A stretch of 64,000 bases of DNA, from NCBI RefSeq assembly GCF_004138335.1, contig NZ_RYFW01000006.1, forward strand, positions 242,136-306,135, given 5' to 3'. Shown here piece after piece: positions 45,675-54,880 of the stretch; the stretch's first letter is position 1, and each line of letters starts with the position of its first letter. The notes beneath the pieces are model-generated. The model was not told where the DNA came from. It was given only the letters and a program-made list of their open reading frames with translations, and searched no databases. Made by a program: the position numbers and the translations under genes. The stretch is from Peristeroidobacter agariperforans (GTDB lineage: Bacteria > Pseudomonadota > Gammaproteobacteria > Steroidobacterales > Steroidobacteraceae).

Positions 45675-46136
45675 GTGTTGAATATCACTCGCAAACTGCG
45701 TTCCTCCACAACGCCCGCCCAAGTAAAACTCGTGCTGCCGTTTCAACTGCGCAACAAGAGCCGCTTGCGCACCACGCTCGATACGGGTGAAGAAGTGGGC
45801 CTGATTCTCGAGCGTGGATCGATCCTGCGTGGCGGAGACTTGTTGCTTGCAGGGGATGGCCGCGTCGTGGAAGTCATCGCGGAGCCCGAGACGGTGTCGA
45901 CGGTGCGCGCCTCCGAGCCGTTGGCTCTGTGTCGGGCAAGCTATCATCTGGGTAATCGACACGTCGCGTTGCAGATCGGCCCCGGCTGGGTTCGTTATCA
46001 ACACGATCACGTGCTCGACGAAATGGTCCGCGGCCTGGGGCTTGCTGTCACCGTCGAACAAGCGCCTTTCGAGCCCGAGGCCGGCGCCTATGGCGGGCAC
46101 TCGCATGCCGCACTCGCCCCGCATGCGCACGCCTAG
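45675..46136 (+). CDS. ureE: urease accessory nickel chaperone UreE
   Basis: About 153 residues from GTG 45675, 11 bases after ureC; no ATG fits. The N-terminal domain reads [20 protein letters not shown] and [20 protein letters not shown], the C-terminal metallochaperone domain [20 protein letters not shown] and [16 protein letters not shown] with the conserved dimer-interface histidine. It ends in a short histidine-rich tail ([14 protein letters not shown]), which stores nickel. UreE hands nickel to UreG for urease activation. The tail overlaps the start of ureF. Confidence 0.93.
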   Translation: MLNITRKLRSSTTPAQVKLVLPFQLRNKSRLRTTLDTGEEVGLILERGSILRGGDLLLAGDGRVVEVIAEPETVSTVRASEPLALCRASYHLGNRHVALQIGPGWVRYQHDHVLDEMVRGLGLAVTVEQAPFEPEAGAYGGHSHAALAPHAHA

Positions 46137-46788
46137 CACACACCTGCTTCGCATCCTGCACCTGGCCAGCCCGGCATTGCCGATTGGTGCATTTCACTTC
46201 TCACAAGGGTTGGAATACGCCGTTGAGGTGGGTTGGGTGAAGAACGAGCCCACCGCGCTCGAATGGATATCCGGAGTTGCGAGACATGCCATCGGCACGC
46301 TCGATCTGCCGGTGCTGCTTCGCCTGCACCGTGCCGCTTGTCTTGGCGATGACGAAGGCCTGAGATGCTGGGGCCGCTTCGTGCTGGCCGCGAGAGAAAC
46401 CGAAGAGCTGCGTGCCGAGGACCGTCATATGGGCTCTGCGCTCGCTCGCATCCTGCGAGAGTTCGACGCGAGGATTCCTGGCGCGAATCCCCCCGGCTAC
46501 GCCGAAATGTTTGCTGTCGCCTGCGCTCACTGGAATATCGCCGAAAATGAAGCCCTGCAGGCTTATGGATGGGCCTGGGCAGAGAATCAGGTCCTGGCGG
46601 CCGTCAAGCTCGTACCACTTGGCCAAAGCGCCGGGCAGCGCATGCTGCACTCCCTCGTGCCGTTGCTGGAAGAAATCTCTGCGCAGGCGTTCGATATCGA
46701 CGATGATGACATCGGCGCCTGTGCCGTGTTGCAAGGGCTGGCCAGCGCGCGGCACGAAACTCAGTACACGCGGTTGTTCAAATCATGA
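46123..46788 (+). CDS. ureF: urease accessory protein UreF
   Basis: About 221 residues from ATG 46123; ATG 46105 would add six residues (MPHSPR). UreF signatures: [76 protein letters not shown] and [20 protein letters not shown]. UreF acts with UreD as the scaffold and fidelity factor for UreG. It overlaps ureE by up to 32 bases and ends the operon; no ureG follows, since that gene is at 30540. Confidence 0.94.
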   Translation: MRTPSTHLLRILHLASPALPIGAFHFSQGLEYAVEVGWVKNEPTALEWISGVARHAIGTLDLPVLLRLHRAACLGDDEGLRCWGRFVLAARETEELRAEDRHMGSALARILREFDARIPGANPPGYAEMFAVACAHWNIAENEALQAYGWAWAENQVLAAVKLVPLGQSAGQRMLHSLVPLLEEISAQAFDIDDDDIGACAVLQGLASARHETQYTRLFKS

Positions 46789-46862
46789 GCGGGAGGCCCG
46801 ACTTGCAACCTTTTCGTCCTCTGTCGCGTCACTAGCGAACGTTGGTTCAAGGAAGCTGGTAC

Positions 46863-48110
46863 ATGTCGAATCGTTGCCTGAGCGTTTTCCTGCTCGCTCT
46901 CACCGGACTCGTAGCATCGGCAACCCATGCCCAACAATCCTGGACGTTGGACGGCGTGAAGATTTATCCCGCACCCGATGCACCGCCGGTCAGCGGCCAG
47001 GTCGTGATCACGGGCAACAAGATTGAGTCGGTTACAGCGAGCAAGCCGCGCTCGACCGCCGCGAAAAAGCACGCCCAGTGCGATGGTGGTGTCATCGTTG
47101 CGGGCTTCCAAAACAGTCACGTCCATTTTACTGGCGAGGAATTCAGCAACGCTCGTCAGCGGCCCGCCGCGCAGCTCGATACTGCATTGACGCGGATGCT
47201 GACCCGATACGGCTACACGACCGTCTTCGATGTAACTTCCGATGGCGCCAACACTCTGGCCCTGCGAAGCAGGATCGAGAAAGGCGAGCTGCGCGGACCG
47301 AGAATCCTGACGGTGGGCCCCGGTCTCTTTCCTCGGCACGGGTTACCCATCTACATCTCGCACCTGCCCAAGGAGTTGCTCGACAAGCTTGCGCAACCGG
47401 GCTCCGCCGAAGAAGCAGTGCAAATCGTCCGCAAGAACCTGGATGCCGGCGCTGACGGGACCAAGCTCTTCATCGCGACTCCGCAGGGTGACGGCACCAA
47501 CAAGCGCATCCCCTCCGCCATCGCCAGCGCCGCCGCGAAAGAAACACATCGGCGAGGCAAGCTGGTGTTCGCCCATCCGACCGACATTCAGGGCATCCAG
47601 GACGCGCTCGCAGCTCACGTCGACATTCTGACGCACCCGCCGCTCGGCGCACCGGCGCCGTGGCCGGAGCCACTGATGAAACAACTGCGCGACGCTGGCG
47701 TGTCGATGACCCCTACGCTGCAACTATTCCCGTATGAGCTCGACAAGCAACGCGTCCCGGCGGATATCGCCGAACGGCTCGTGAACGAGACCCTGACCGA
47801 GTTCGGCAAATTCGCGGCGCTAGGTGGGCAGGTGCTGTTTGGCACCGACGTGGGCTACATGACCGATTACGATCCGACTCGCGAATACGAGCTGTTGGCC
47901 AAGGCCGGCCTGACAGCGATGCAAATCCTCGCGTCACTCACCACGACCCCAGCCGCCCGGTGGAATGAGCAGAGCTCGCGCGGACGCATCGCCACCGGCA
48001 TGGCGGCAGACCTCGTCGTCCTCGACGCCGACCCTGCCGACTCACCCCGCAACTTCGCCGCCGTCCGCTGCGCCGTTCGTGACGGCGAAGTGATTTATTC
48101 GCGGCAGTGA
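46863..48110 (+). CDS. secreted amidohydrolase (imidazolonepropionase-like)
   Basis: 415 residues from ATG 46863 with AAGGAAG upstream. Signal peptide 1-23 (ASATHAQQ). It has the two-domain amidohydrolase plan: an N-terminal sandwich, metal ligands NSHVHF, a TKLFI lysine, FAHPTD histidine and FGTDVGY aspartate, and the closing sandwich GMAADLVVLDADPADSP. Members cleave cyclic amides, dipeptides or similar compounds. It begins 74 bases after ureF on the same strand but is not a known urease factor. The 3' end overlaps the convergent beta-lactamase-fold gene by 16 bases. Confidence 0.85.
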   Translation: MSNRCLSVFLLALTGLVASATHAQQSWTLDGVKIYPAPDAPPVSGQVVITGNKIESVTASKPRSTAAKKHAQCDGGVIVAGFQNSHVHFTGEEFSNARQRPAAQLDTALTRMLTRYGYTTVFDVTSDGANTLALRSRIEKGELRGPRILTVGPGLFPRHGLPIYISHLPKELLDKLAQPGSAEEAVQIVRKNLDAGADGTKLFIATPQGDGTNKRIPSAIASAAAKETHRRGKLVFAHPTDIQGIQDALAAHVDILTHPPLGAPAPWPEPLMKQLRDAGVSMTPTLQLFPYELDKQRVPADIAERLVNETLTEFGKFAALGGQVLFGTDVGYMTDYDPTREYELLAKAGLTAMQILASLTTTPAARWNEQSSRGRIATGMAADLVVLDADPADSPRNFAAVRCAVRDGEVIYSRQ

Positions 48111-49726
48111 CCGACTCTAGCGAGCATTCCGCACGGCTTGAACAGCAGGTCCTGGAAGTCGAAGCTGAAGTCGGCGAGGGGCGAGATGGCCTTCATGGTC
48201 ATCGTGGCGATCGAGCCGTCTGGCTGCAGCGAGAACGTGACGTATGCGTCTTCTGTCAGCGTCCGATCCGTCCAGCGGGTGCGGAAGGTGTCGTACTGGA
48301 CGTGCTCGAGCTTGCCCGAGAACGCCGGCGTGTGTTCGAAGCGGATCGATAGTCCGTCACCGCCATTCTCGATGGTGACGCCGCCGTACCAGTCATCGCG
48401 GTAGCTGCCCGCATACTTCTCGAGCGAGAGCGACGGCCCATTCCCGCCCTGCGCCGGCGCCGCAGTCGCCGCGGCGGCCAATATTTCCTGGCCCTTCGCA
48501 ATTCTCGATTTGCGCACGTCATTGAGGGCGCCGATCCAGTCTGGGCTCGATAGGCCGAGATAGTGATCCAGCAAGCGATACTGGATCGCCGCCAGCGCGG
48601 CGGTCTCTTCGGCGTTTGTCATCATCGCAAACGCAACGTCCTTGCCCGGAATGATCACGACCAGCGCAACGCTTCCCAACACGCCACCGCCGTGCGAAAC
48701 GATGGGCTGGCCTCGGTAGTCGCTGTACCCCCACCCCAACGCATAGGCGCGGAAGTTTGCTTGCGCAAGCGCTAGCGGCTTCGGGTTCTGGGCCACCGGG
48801 ATCAGCGTCTGACCGGTCCACATCTCGCGTGACTGAGCTTCGCTGAACAGACGGACGTTGCTGCGAGGATCAAGGCCGCGGCCGAGCTGCAATTCGAGCC
48901 AACGCGCCACGTCAGCGATGCTGGCGTTCAGGGAGCCGGCCGGCGCTGAATTATCGAAGCTCATCTGCTTGGGCAGCGGCGTCATCGGCCCGGCGCCCCG
49001 GATCTCAGTCGAGACGCGTGCGTGAGGCCAACCTTTGTTCGCGCCGGACGGAGTCGTTGACGAAGTCGTCGTATGCTCCATTTGCAGCGGCGCGAGGATG
49101 CGCTGACGAACGACGTTCTCCCACGTATCCTTGCAGATCGCTTCAATCAATTGGCCGGCAACGACGTACAGCATGTTGTCGTAGGCATAGCCGCTGCGGA
49201 AACTGGTTGCAGGTTTGATGTATCGAAGCTTCTCGACGATCTGCGCACGAGTCAGCGTCGTCTCCGGTACGAACAGCAGGTCGCCGGCGCCCAGACCCAG
49301 CCCGCTGCGATGGACGAGCAGATCTCGCACGGTCATCTCGCTGCTCGTGTATGGATCGTACATGCGGAATCCCGGCAGCAGATCCACGACTTTGCCATCC
49401 CACGACAGCTTGCCTTCGTCGACGAGCATCGCCAGCACGGCGCTCGTAAAAGCCTTGGTCGTCGAGCCCATCGAGAACATCGTCTGCTCGTCGACTTTGG
49501 CCGCCTCTCCCATGCGGCGAACGCCGTATGTGCGTACGACGGGCGCCTTGCCGCGTTCGACGATCGTGATTGCCATGCCCGGCGTTTCGAAGGTGTCGAA
49601 CACGCGCTTGACGTAGCGGTCGAGATCACTCGGCGGCGCTGCATGAGCGGATGCGACAACGAGCACCGTCGCCGCGATCGCTATACGCAAGATCCCTCGA
49701 ACGTGATTCAACATCGACATCGGCAT
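48095..49726 (-). CDS. secreted beta-lactamase-fold serine hydrolase (class C / esterase type)
   Basis: About 543 residues from ATG 49726; further in-frame ATGs at 49720 and 49714. Signal peptide 1 to about 30 (ASAHAAPP). The catalytic SxxK is STTK (S88-K91, in FSMGSTTKAF), the YxN motif is YDN (YAYDNMLYVV) and the third motif appears as HGGG. A C-terminal lipocalin-like domain (about 410-543, EKYAGSYRDDWYGGV) is typical of DUF3471-type family members. These proteins hydrolyse peptides, D-amino-acid esters or carboxylic esters; beta-lactam resistance should not be assumed. It is downstream of two related genes on the same strand. Confidence 0.87.
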   Translation of the reverse strand: MPMSMLNHVRGILRIAIAATVLVVASAHAAPPSDLDRYVKRVFDTFETPGMAITIVERGKAPVVRTYGVRRMGEAAKVDEQTMFSMGSTTKAFTSAVLAMLVDEGKLSWDGKVVDLLPGFRMYDPYTSSEMTVRDLLVHRSGLGLGAGDLLFVPETTLTRAQIVEKLRYIKPATSFRSGYAYDNMLYVVAGQLIEAICKDTWENVVRQRILAPLQMEHTTTSSTTPSGANKGWPHARVSTEIRGAGPMTPLPKQMSFDNSAPAGSLNASIADVARWLELQLGRGLDPRSNVRLFSEAQSREMWTGQTLIPVAQNPKPLALAQANFRAYALGWGYSDYRGQPIVSHGGGVLGSVALVVIIPGKDVAFAMMTNAEETAALAAIQYRLLDHYLGLSSPDWIGALNDVRKSRIAKGQEILAAAATAAPAQGGNGPSLSLEKYAGSYRDDWYGGVTIENGGDGLSIRFEHTPAFSGKLEHVQYDTFRTRWTDRTLTEDAYVTFSLQPDGSIATMTMKAISPLADFSFDFQDLLFKPCGMLARVGHCRE

Positions 49727-49743
49727 CACCCCAGGCAACTTGT

Positions 49744-51732
49744 TCAGTAGTTCACGTCGAACGCGATGAGATGGAATGCCAGCGCCACCCAGAGCACGAC
49801 CAGCAGCGCCAGCGCCAGCAGCACAGCCCAGGCCTTCGTATACCACTTGCGCTCGCTACGGATGACGACGATGGCGTTCCACACGCCAATGGCTGCGGCC
49901 CCGAAGAAAACAATCGCGGACAACAACTGCACGATCATCAGCACAACGTCGCCTGTGGAAGATTGCAATTGATCGCCCATGACCAGCGACACCACCACAC
50001 CCCAGAGGACGAACAGCGCAATCACGCCGGCCGATGCGATGCGTATCCAGCGATGAGCTTGGGCGTCACGACCCGAGAGGCCGTAGCTGACGCCATAGTG
50101 TCTGCGCGTCAGCGCAGAGATGGGCCATGCGAGCGTAGTAAAGAGCAGCGCGATCAACCCAGCGACGAGTGCCGGTGTGACCCAGCCAGGTGAGATCGAC
50201 CCTGGTATCGGCTCGAACACCATGAACGGTGAGACCCATTCAAAGGCGAAACGCGTGACACGCCCGTCCGCCACCTGCGCCGACAGGAAACTTTCGCCAT
50301 CGACATCGCGCCAGACGAACGGCTCGACCTCACGCCATTTGATGGGTGCGCCGGCGAGGTTCGTGGCCATGGAAACACTGATCGTGCCATCGTCGTTTGG
50401 AAATACTTTGACGGGAGCGGCCAGCCCCAGCAGACGCAGGAAGTTCGTCTCCAGACGCCGAGAGACCTGGTACACGCCTGTGATCATGCGCGCGTGCTCG
50501 GCCGCTGTTTGCGGATCGACCTTGCCGTCGAACGTCGGGCCCGGTAGATACCGATCGGCAAACTGCTCGCCCACGGCCTTGCGGATCTTGCCAGCCGCGC
50601 CTTCCTTGCCTGCACTGTTCAACGAAATGAACAAACCGACATTGTCGTCAAGGAACAAAAGCAGATCCGAATGAAACCACGCCGTGTCGCCAGCGTGCGA
50701 AATGATGCGCCGGCCATTGCGGTTCTGCTCGTAGAAACCCAGCATCATGCGGTCGACGCGCGGCAGCAGCGTGAGCGCAGTGGTGTGCATCTGCTCGGCC
50801 GTCTCCTCCTTGAGAATGCGAGCATCGCCGAACGCGCCCTTCTGCAGATGGGCGATCATGAACCGCGCCATATCCGCGCCCGACGAGGCTTGACTGCCGG
50901 CCGGCGCCGAGACGACGACTTCGAACGGCTTCGCCTTGCCTTCCGAGGCGCGCGCATAGCCGTTTGCAAGAAGCGGCTGCAAACGTTCGGGCACCGGCTG
51001 GCGGAACGTCGAATGTTCCATGCCCAGGGGCTTCAGGATGTGCTGATCGACGTAATCGTCGTACGAAAGCCCGGAGGTGCGCGCAACGATGTAGCCTGCG
51101 AGCGAAGTAGCGTAGTTCGAATAGGCCGGCGTCGTGCCGGGAGCGAAGATTCGAGCGGGCACCCACTCCTTGAGATAGACATCCAGCGGATCGAAAGGTG
51201 TGCCCTCGGGGACGATCAGATCTTTGACCCGCTCCTCGAAGCCGGGCGTATGGGTCATGATGTTCCGCAACGTGATTGGCTGGCCGTCACGCGCTGGAAT
51301 CTCGAAATCGAGGTAACCGTTCACATCCGCATCGAGATCGAGCTTGCCCTGCTCGACCAGCTGCATCACCGCGGTCCAAGTGGTCAACTTCGAAATCGAC
51401 CCTGGACGAAACAGCGTCGTTGCCGGATCGACCGGCTTGCGCGCCTCGACGTCGGCGTAACCGTAGCCCTTCTGCAGAAGAGTCGCGCCGTCCTTCACGA
51501 CGACCACCACGGCACCCGCCACGTCGCCGGTGGCCAGTGCATACGGCATGAAGCCGTCGAGCCACGCTTCCAGATCCTCGCGCGTCAATGGCCTGACCTC
51601 GGAGATGGGCGCCTCGGCGGATGTGACATTCGGCTCGGGCGCAGGCGGCTGCGATGGAGCATCCCCAACCGCCGCCGCGCACAGTCCTCGCGAAAACAGC
51701 AGCATCGTCATCAACGTGACAGCAGCACGCAT
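49744..51732 (-). CDS. beta-lactamase-fold serine hydrolase with C-terminal membrane domain (paralog A)
   Basis: About 662 residues from ATG 51732 (GGGGAC upstream). A signal peptide ends near AAAVGDA. The hydrolase domain has SISK (in FRPGSISKLTTW), YSN (PAYSNYATSLAGYIV) and HAGD. After an Ig/lipocalin-like stretch there is a C-terminal block of about 160 residues with four membrane helices: LVAGLIALLFTTLAWPISAL, IASAGVIALFVLWGVVVSL, IVQLLSAIVFFGAAAIGVW and VLLALALLVVLWVALAFHL. The same design occurs at 52117-54072. The hydrolase domain would face the periplasm, tethered by the helices. It ends 17 bases before the next gene, suggesting cotranscription. Confidence 0.85.
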   Translation of the reverse strand: MRAAVTLMTMLLFSRGLCAAAVGDAPSQPPAPEPNVTSAEAPISEVRPLTREDLEAWLDGFMPYALATGDVAGAVVVVVKDGATLLQKGYGYADVEARKPVDPATTLFRPGSISKLTTWTAVMQLVEQGKLDLDADVNGYLDFEIPARDGQPITLRNIMTHTPGFEERVKDLIVPEGTPFDPLDVYLKEWVPARIFAPGTTPAYSNYATSLAGYIVARTSGLSYDDYVDQHILKPLGMEHSTFRQPVPERLQPLLANGYARASEGKAKPFEVVVSAPAGSQASSGADMARFMIAHLQKGAFGDARILKEETAEQMHTTALTLLPRVDRMMLGFYEQNRNGRRIISHAGDTAWFHSDLLLFLDDNVGLFISLNSAGKEGAAGKIRKAVGEQFADRYLPGPTFDGKVDPQTAAEHARMITGVYQVSRRLETNFLRLLGLAAPVKVFPNDDGTISVSMATNLAGAPIKWREVEPFVWRDVDGESFLSAQVADGRVTRFAFEWVSPFMVFEPIPGSISPGWVTPALVAGLIALLFTTLAWPISALTRRHYGVSYGLSGRDAQAHRWIRIASAGVIALFVLWGVVVSLVMGDQLQSSTGDVVLMIVQLLSAIVFFGAAAIGVWNAIVVIRSERKWYTKAWAVLLALALLVVLWVALAFHLIAFDVNY

Positions 51733-51841
51733 GTGCGTCCCCATGGTTTTAGTAATGGGCGAACAAGCCTTATCAGGACATCTTAGTCCTATATAGAGAA
51801 TCGTCAACCGCGCCGTCAGCTGACGCCGCCGGCGGCAGCCA

Positions 51842-52096
51842 TCACTTCTTGTGACACGCAAGCGTGCCGACGGGTATCAAGAGGACGTACGCCTGCTCGC
51901 ACTCGTAAGTCAGCTTCTGCCCGCAGCCACGGGCTTCGAAAGCGTAATCTCCAAGATACCGGCGCTTGGTTTGCTCGACCGTGACTTGCGAGGCGTCGCA
52001 GGCAAGCGCACTGCTCGCCTGCTCGCGCACGTTCTTGGGAGCGGACACGCAGGCTGCACCAAGCATGGCGGCCGCGACGCTGGTGAACAATCTCAT
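51842..52096 (-). CDS. small cysteine-containing exported protein or lipoprotein
   Basis: About 84 residues from ATG 52096 (alternative ATG 52108). N-terminal signal-like segment RLFTSVAAAMLGAACVSAPK, with a cysteine near the expected lipoprotein position but an imperfect lipobox. Three or four more cysteines are spread through the mature part (ALACDASQ, EARGCGQKLTYECEQ, LACHKK), allowing two disulphides. The core CDASQVTVEQTKRRYLGDYA followed by FEARGCGQKLTYEC resembles a short family of unknown outer-membrane-linked proteins. It lies between the two paralogous serine hydrolases in the same operon. Confidence 0.7.
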   Translation of the reverse strand: MRLFTSVAAAMLGAACVSAPKNVREQASSALACDASQVTVEQTKRRYLGDYAFEARGCGQKLTYECEQAYVLLIPVGTLACHKK

Positions 52097-52116
52097 GTCT
52101 GCTTGCATCGTTTCGG

Positions 52117-54072
52117 TCAGTAGTAAAGGCTGAGCTTCACCAGGTTCAGGGTGAACGCGATCCACGTGATCGCGACACAAGATGCGGCCAGCACGACACT
52201 CCAGGTTTTACCGAACCAGCGGCGATCGCCTTGGAGCGAGAGCCAGGCATTCCAGATCGCGACTCCCGCGCCGATCAACCCCACAAAGCCGAGGAAGTGA
52301 AGCACGACGAACCAGACATTCGTTCTGCCATCGAACAGCGCGAGATTGCCCAGGCCGTTCTGAATCATCGTCATCCAGCCGATCACGACAGCGAGATTGA
52401 CGATAGCGGTGGCGCCGACCAGCCGGCGCGCGAGTGTTTGTTGTTTGGTCATTTCGAGCGTCACTCCGTACCGGCGCCGGATCCACGCGGCGAGCGGCCA
52501 TCCGATGAGGGTCAGCAGCAGGCTCACCGCCGCGATGACCACAACTGGAACGATCCAGCCAGCGGAGGTCCCGGCCGGGACTGGCATGAAGACCTGAATG
52601 CCGCTGGATGTGTCGTGGCCCAAGAATCGCACGCGCCCATCCTCGATCTTCGCGGCAAGACGCTCCTTGCCGCCGACCTCGCGCCACACGAACGGCGCGA
52701 CTTCGCGCCAGACTTTCGGTTGGCCGTCGAGTCTTGTGAGCGGAGGAATGATCAGCGTGCCGTCCGCGTTGGCGGTGACGTTGAATTGACCAAGCACGCC
52801 CACGGCCCTGAAGAATGTGTTCTCCGCGCGACGTGAGCTCTGATATCGGCCCGCAACCAATCGGCTGTGCTCGACCGCCGTCGATGTCGTCGGCTCATCC
52901 GGTATGGGTGCAGGGAAATACCGATCCGTGAACTGTTCGAACAGCGCGGTGCGTACGCCGCCCACGGCTCCCTCTTTGCCAGTGCTGTTGAACGACATGA
53001 ACAGGCCGACGCCTTGATCCATGAACAGCACCAGTTGACTGTGAAAGACCTGGGTGTCGCCGCCATGCTCGATGATCCGTTGGCCATTGCGATGGGCTTC
53101 GAAGAAACCGAGAGCCATGCCATTGACGGGCGGAGTCGCCTGAAACACCGATGTGTGCATGAGGCGGGCGGTGTCTGGCTGTAACAGCGTCGGAGCCCCG
53201 CCCTGCTCTGCACTCAGGTGCGCGATCATGAAGCGGGCCATGTCGGCACCGGTGGCGCTGATGCTACCTGCCGGCGCAGGGCCGACCAGCTCGAAATACA
53301 GGGGCGGACCCGACGCACGGTGGTATCCCTTCGACATGTCGGCTGCAAGCTTGGCAGGCAGCGGCTGCCTGAAGGTCGAACGCTGCATACCCAACGGCCC
53401 GAAGATGTGATGCTCGAGGTACTCGTCGAATGTTTCGCCAGAAACGCGTTCGACGACATAGCCCGCGAGCGCCAGGCAGTAGTTGCAATACGACGGCACT
53501 TCGCCCGGCGGGAAGATGCGGGCCGGCGGCGATCTCTTCACGAACGCCGCCAGGCTGGGAAACTTTTCCGGGTCGGTGTGCATGAGCTCGCGCACGGCCT
53601 CTTCGAACCCGCCGGTATGGGTGATGAGATTACGCATCGTCACGGGCTTGCCGAATCCTTCCGGAATCTTGAAATCCAGGTATTGATCGATGGGCGCGTC
53701 GAGGTCGACTTTGCCCTGCTCGACCAGCTGCATCACGGCCGTCTCCGTGAACAGCTTGCCGACCGAGCCGGCTCTGAACAGCGTGCGCTCGGGATCCACG
53801 GGCCGCCGTTGCTCTACATCGTCGTACCCGTAGCCCTTCTGCAGCAGCACTTCGCCATCCTTCACGATGACGACGACGCCTCCGGCAATGTCACCTCGCT
53901 GCAGCTCATAATCCAGGAAGCCGTCTAGCCAGGGCTCGACATCGGCGCGCGTGAGCGGAGCACCCGCTGCGCTGGCGGCGGTGCTTGCTTGTGAATTCGA
54001 ATCGTTGCCGAGCGCCGCGCTCAGCGAGCCCAAGCTGCAAAGTAGGACGGCGAGAGTTCTGGCAAGGCGCAT
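52117..54072 (-). CDS. beta-lactamase-fold serine hydrolase with C-terminal membrane domain (paralog B)
   Basis: About 651 residues from ATG 54072 (the frame opens at 54093). Signal peptide 1 to about 22. Motifs SVGK (FRAGSVGKLFTET), YCN (SYCNYCLALAGYV) and HGGD. It is a clear paralog of the gene at 49744-51732: both share GVVVIVKDGEVLLQKGYGYD-type text, LGMQRSTFRQPLP, TGADMARFMIAHL and a C-terminal four-helix membrane block, including the IRRRYGVTLE loop that matches TRRHYGVSYG in the other. Probable tandem duplication with the small cysteine protein between. First gene of the cluster, 77 bases from the convergent-side end of the LytTR regulator gene. Confidence 0.87.
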   Translation of the reverse strand: MRLARTLAVLLCSLGSLSAALGNDSNSQASTAASAAGAPLTRADVEPWLDGFLDYELQRGDIAGGVVVIVKDGEVLLQKGYGYDDVEQRRPVDPERTLFRAGSVGKLFTETAVMQLVEQGKVDLDAPIDQYLDFKIPEGFGKPVTMRNLITHTGGFEEAVRELMHTDPEKFPSLAAFVKRSPPARIFPPGEVPSYCNYCLALAGYVVERVSGETFDEYLEHHIFGPLGMQRSTFRQPLPAKLAADMSKGYHRASGPPLYFELVGPAPAGSISATGADMARFMIAHLSAEQGGAPTLLQPDTARLMHTSVFQATPPVNGMALGFFEAHRNGQRIIEHGGDTQVFHSQLVLFMDQGVGLFMSFNSTGKEGAVGGVRTALFEQFTDRYFPAPIPDEPTTSTAVEHSRLVAGRYQSSRRAENTFFRAVGVLGQFNVTANADGTLIIPPLTRLDGQPKVWREVAPFVWREVGGKERLAAKIEDGRVRFLGHDTSSGIQVFMPVPAGTSAGWIVPVVVIAAVSLLLTLIGWPLAAWIRRRYGVTLEMTKQQTLARRLVGATAIVNLAVVIGWMTMIQNGLGNLALFDGRTNVWFVVLHFLGFVGLIGAGVAIWNAWLSLQGDRRWFGKTWSVVLAASCVAITWIAFTLNLVKLSLYY

Positions 54073-54169
54073 ACGTTCTCCGGCACGGTGCATCTGCCGG
54101 AAATTTACGATGCGGCTGCGGCGATGGGCCGATTTCGTGTCGAACGGTCGGATCGGCCCGCTGAATGGT

Positions 54170-54880
54170 CTACACGCTCATCTGCATACGGAACAGTCGT
54201 GCCTGACGGCGGGAGATCTCGACTTCGGAGCCGCCCCGCAGCCGGACGTGCAACTGCCCGCCGATCCCGAGCTCGACGTTCTCGATGAAGTCGACGTTGA
54301 TGATCTGCTTGCGGTTGGCGCGAAAGAAACGCTTGGGATCGAGCCGCTGCTCCAGGCTCTGCAAGGGACGGCCGAGCAATGGACGCTCCTGGCCCCAAAA
54401 CAAACGCACATAATTCCCTTCCGCCGTCAGCACGCTGACCTCGCGCAGCGGCACGAACCAGCAACGATCGCCATCGCGGACGAACAGCCGCTCGAGGATG
54501 TCGTGCGGCGGAACTTCGACACTCCGATCGTCCGGCGTCGATCGCGCCCGAGTGAGCGCCGCCGCGAGCCGCTGCGGCTCAATCGGCTTGAGCAGATAAT
54601 CGAGCGCGTTCACCTCGAAAGCACGCACAGCATGGTGATCGTATGCGGTGGTGAAAATAACGCGCGGCACGTGATCGAGTCGTGCGAGCAGATCGAAACC
54701 CGAACCACCCGGCATCTGGATGTCCAGGAAGATCAGCTCCGGAGCGAGCGATTCGACCCTCGTGGCTGCCTCACTCACGTCACCCGCTTCACCCACGACT
54801 TCGACCCAGGGAAACTCCGCGAGCAAACGTCGCAGTTCACGCCGCGCCAGCGGTTCGTCATCGACGATGAGCGATTTCAT
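54170..54880 (-). CDS. LytTR-family response regulator
   Basis: 236 residues. Receiver domain (1-115) with IVDDEPLARRELRRLL, phosphoacceptor in IFLDIQMPG (D53) and the K in LLKPIEP. C-terminal LytTR DNA-binding domain (about 135-235) with LREVSVLTAEGNYVRLFWG, RPLQSLEQRLDPKRFFRANR and INVDFIENV. LytTR proteins bind pairs of direct repeats; such a pair is present at 56034-56107. Its start overlaps the kinase stop (ATGA). Confidence 0.93.
   Translation of the reverse strand: MKSLIVDDEPLARRELRRLLAEFPWVEVVGEAGDVSEAATRVESLAPELIFLDIQMPGGSGFDLLARLDHVPRVIFTTAYDHHAVRAFEVNALDYLLKPIEPQRLAAALTRARSTPDDRSVEVPPHDILERLFVRDGDRCWFVPLREVSVLTAEGNYVRLFWGQERPLLGRPLQSLEQRLDPKRFFRANRKQIINVDFIENVELGIGGQLHVRLRGGSEVEISRRQARLFRMQMSV

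Noticed and set aside
48095..54072. Antibiotic resistance (class C beta-lactamases)
   Set aside because: The SxxK/YxN fold is shared with esterases and peptidases; length, extra domains and tandem context do not match AmpC enzymes.
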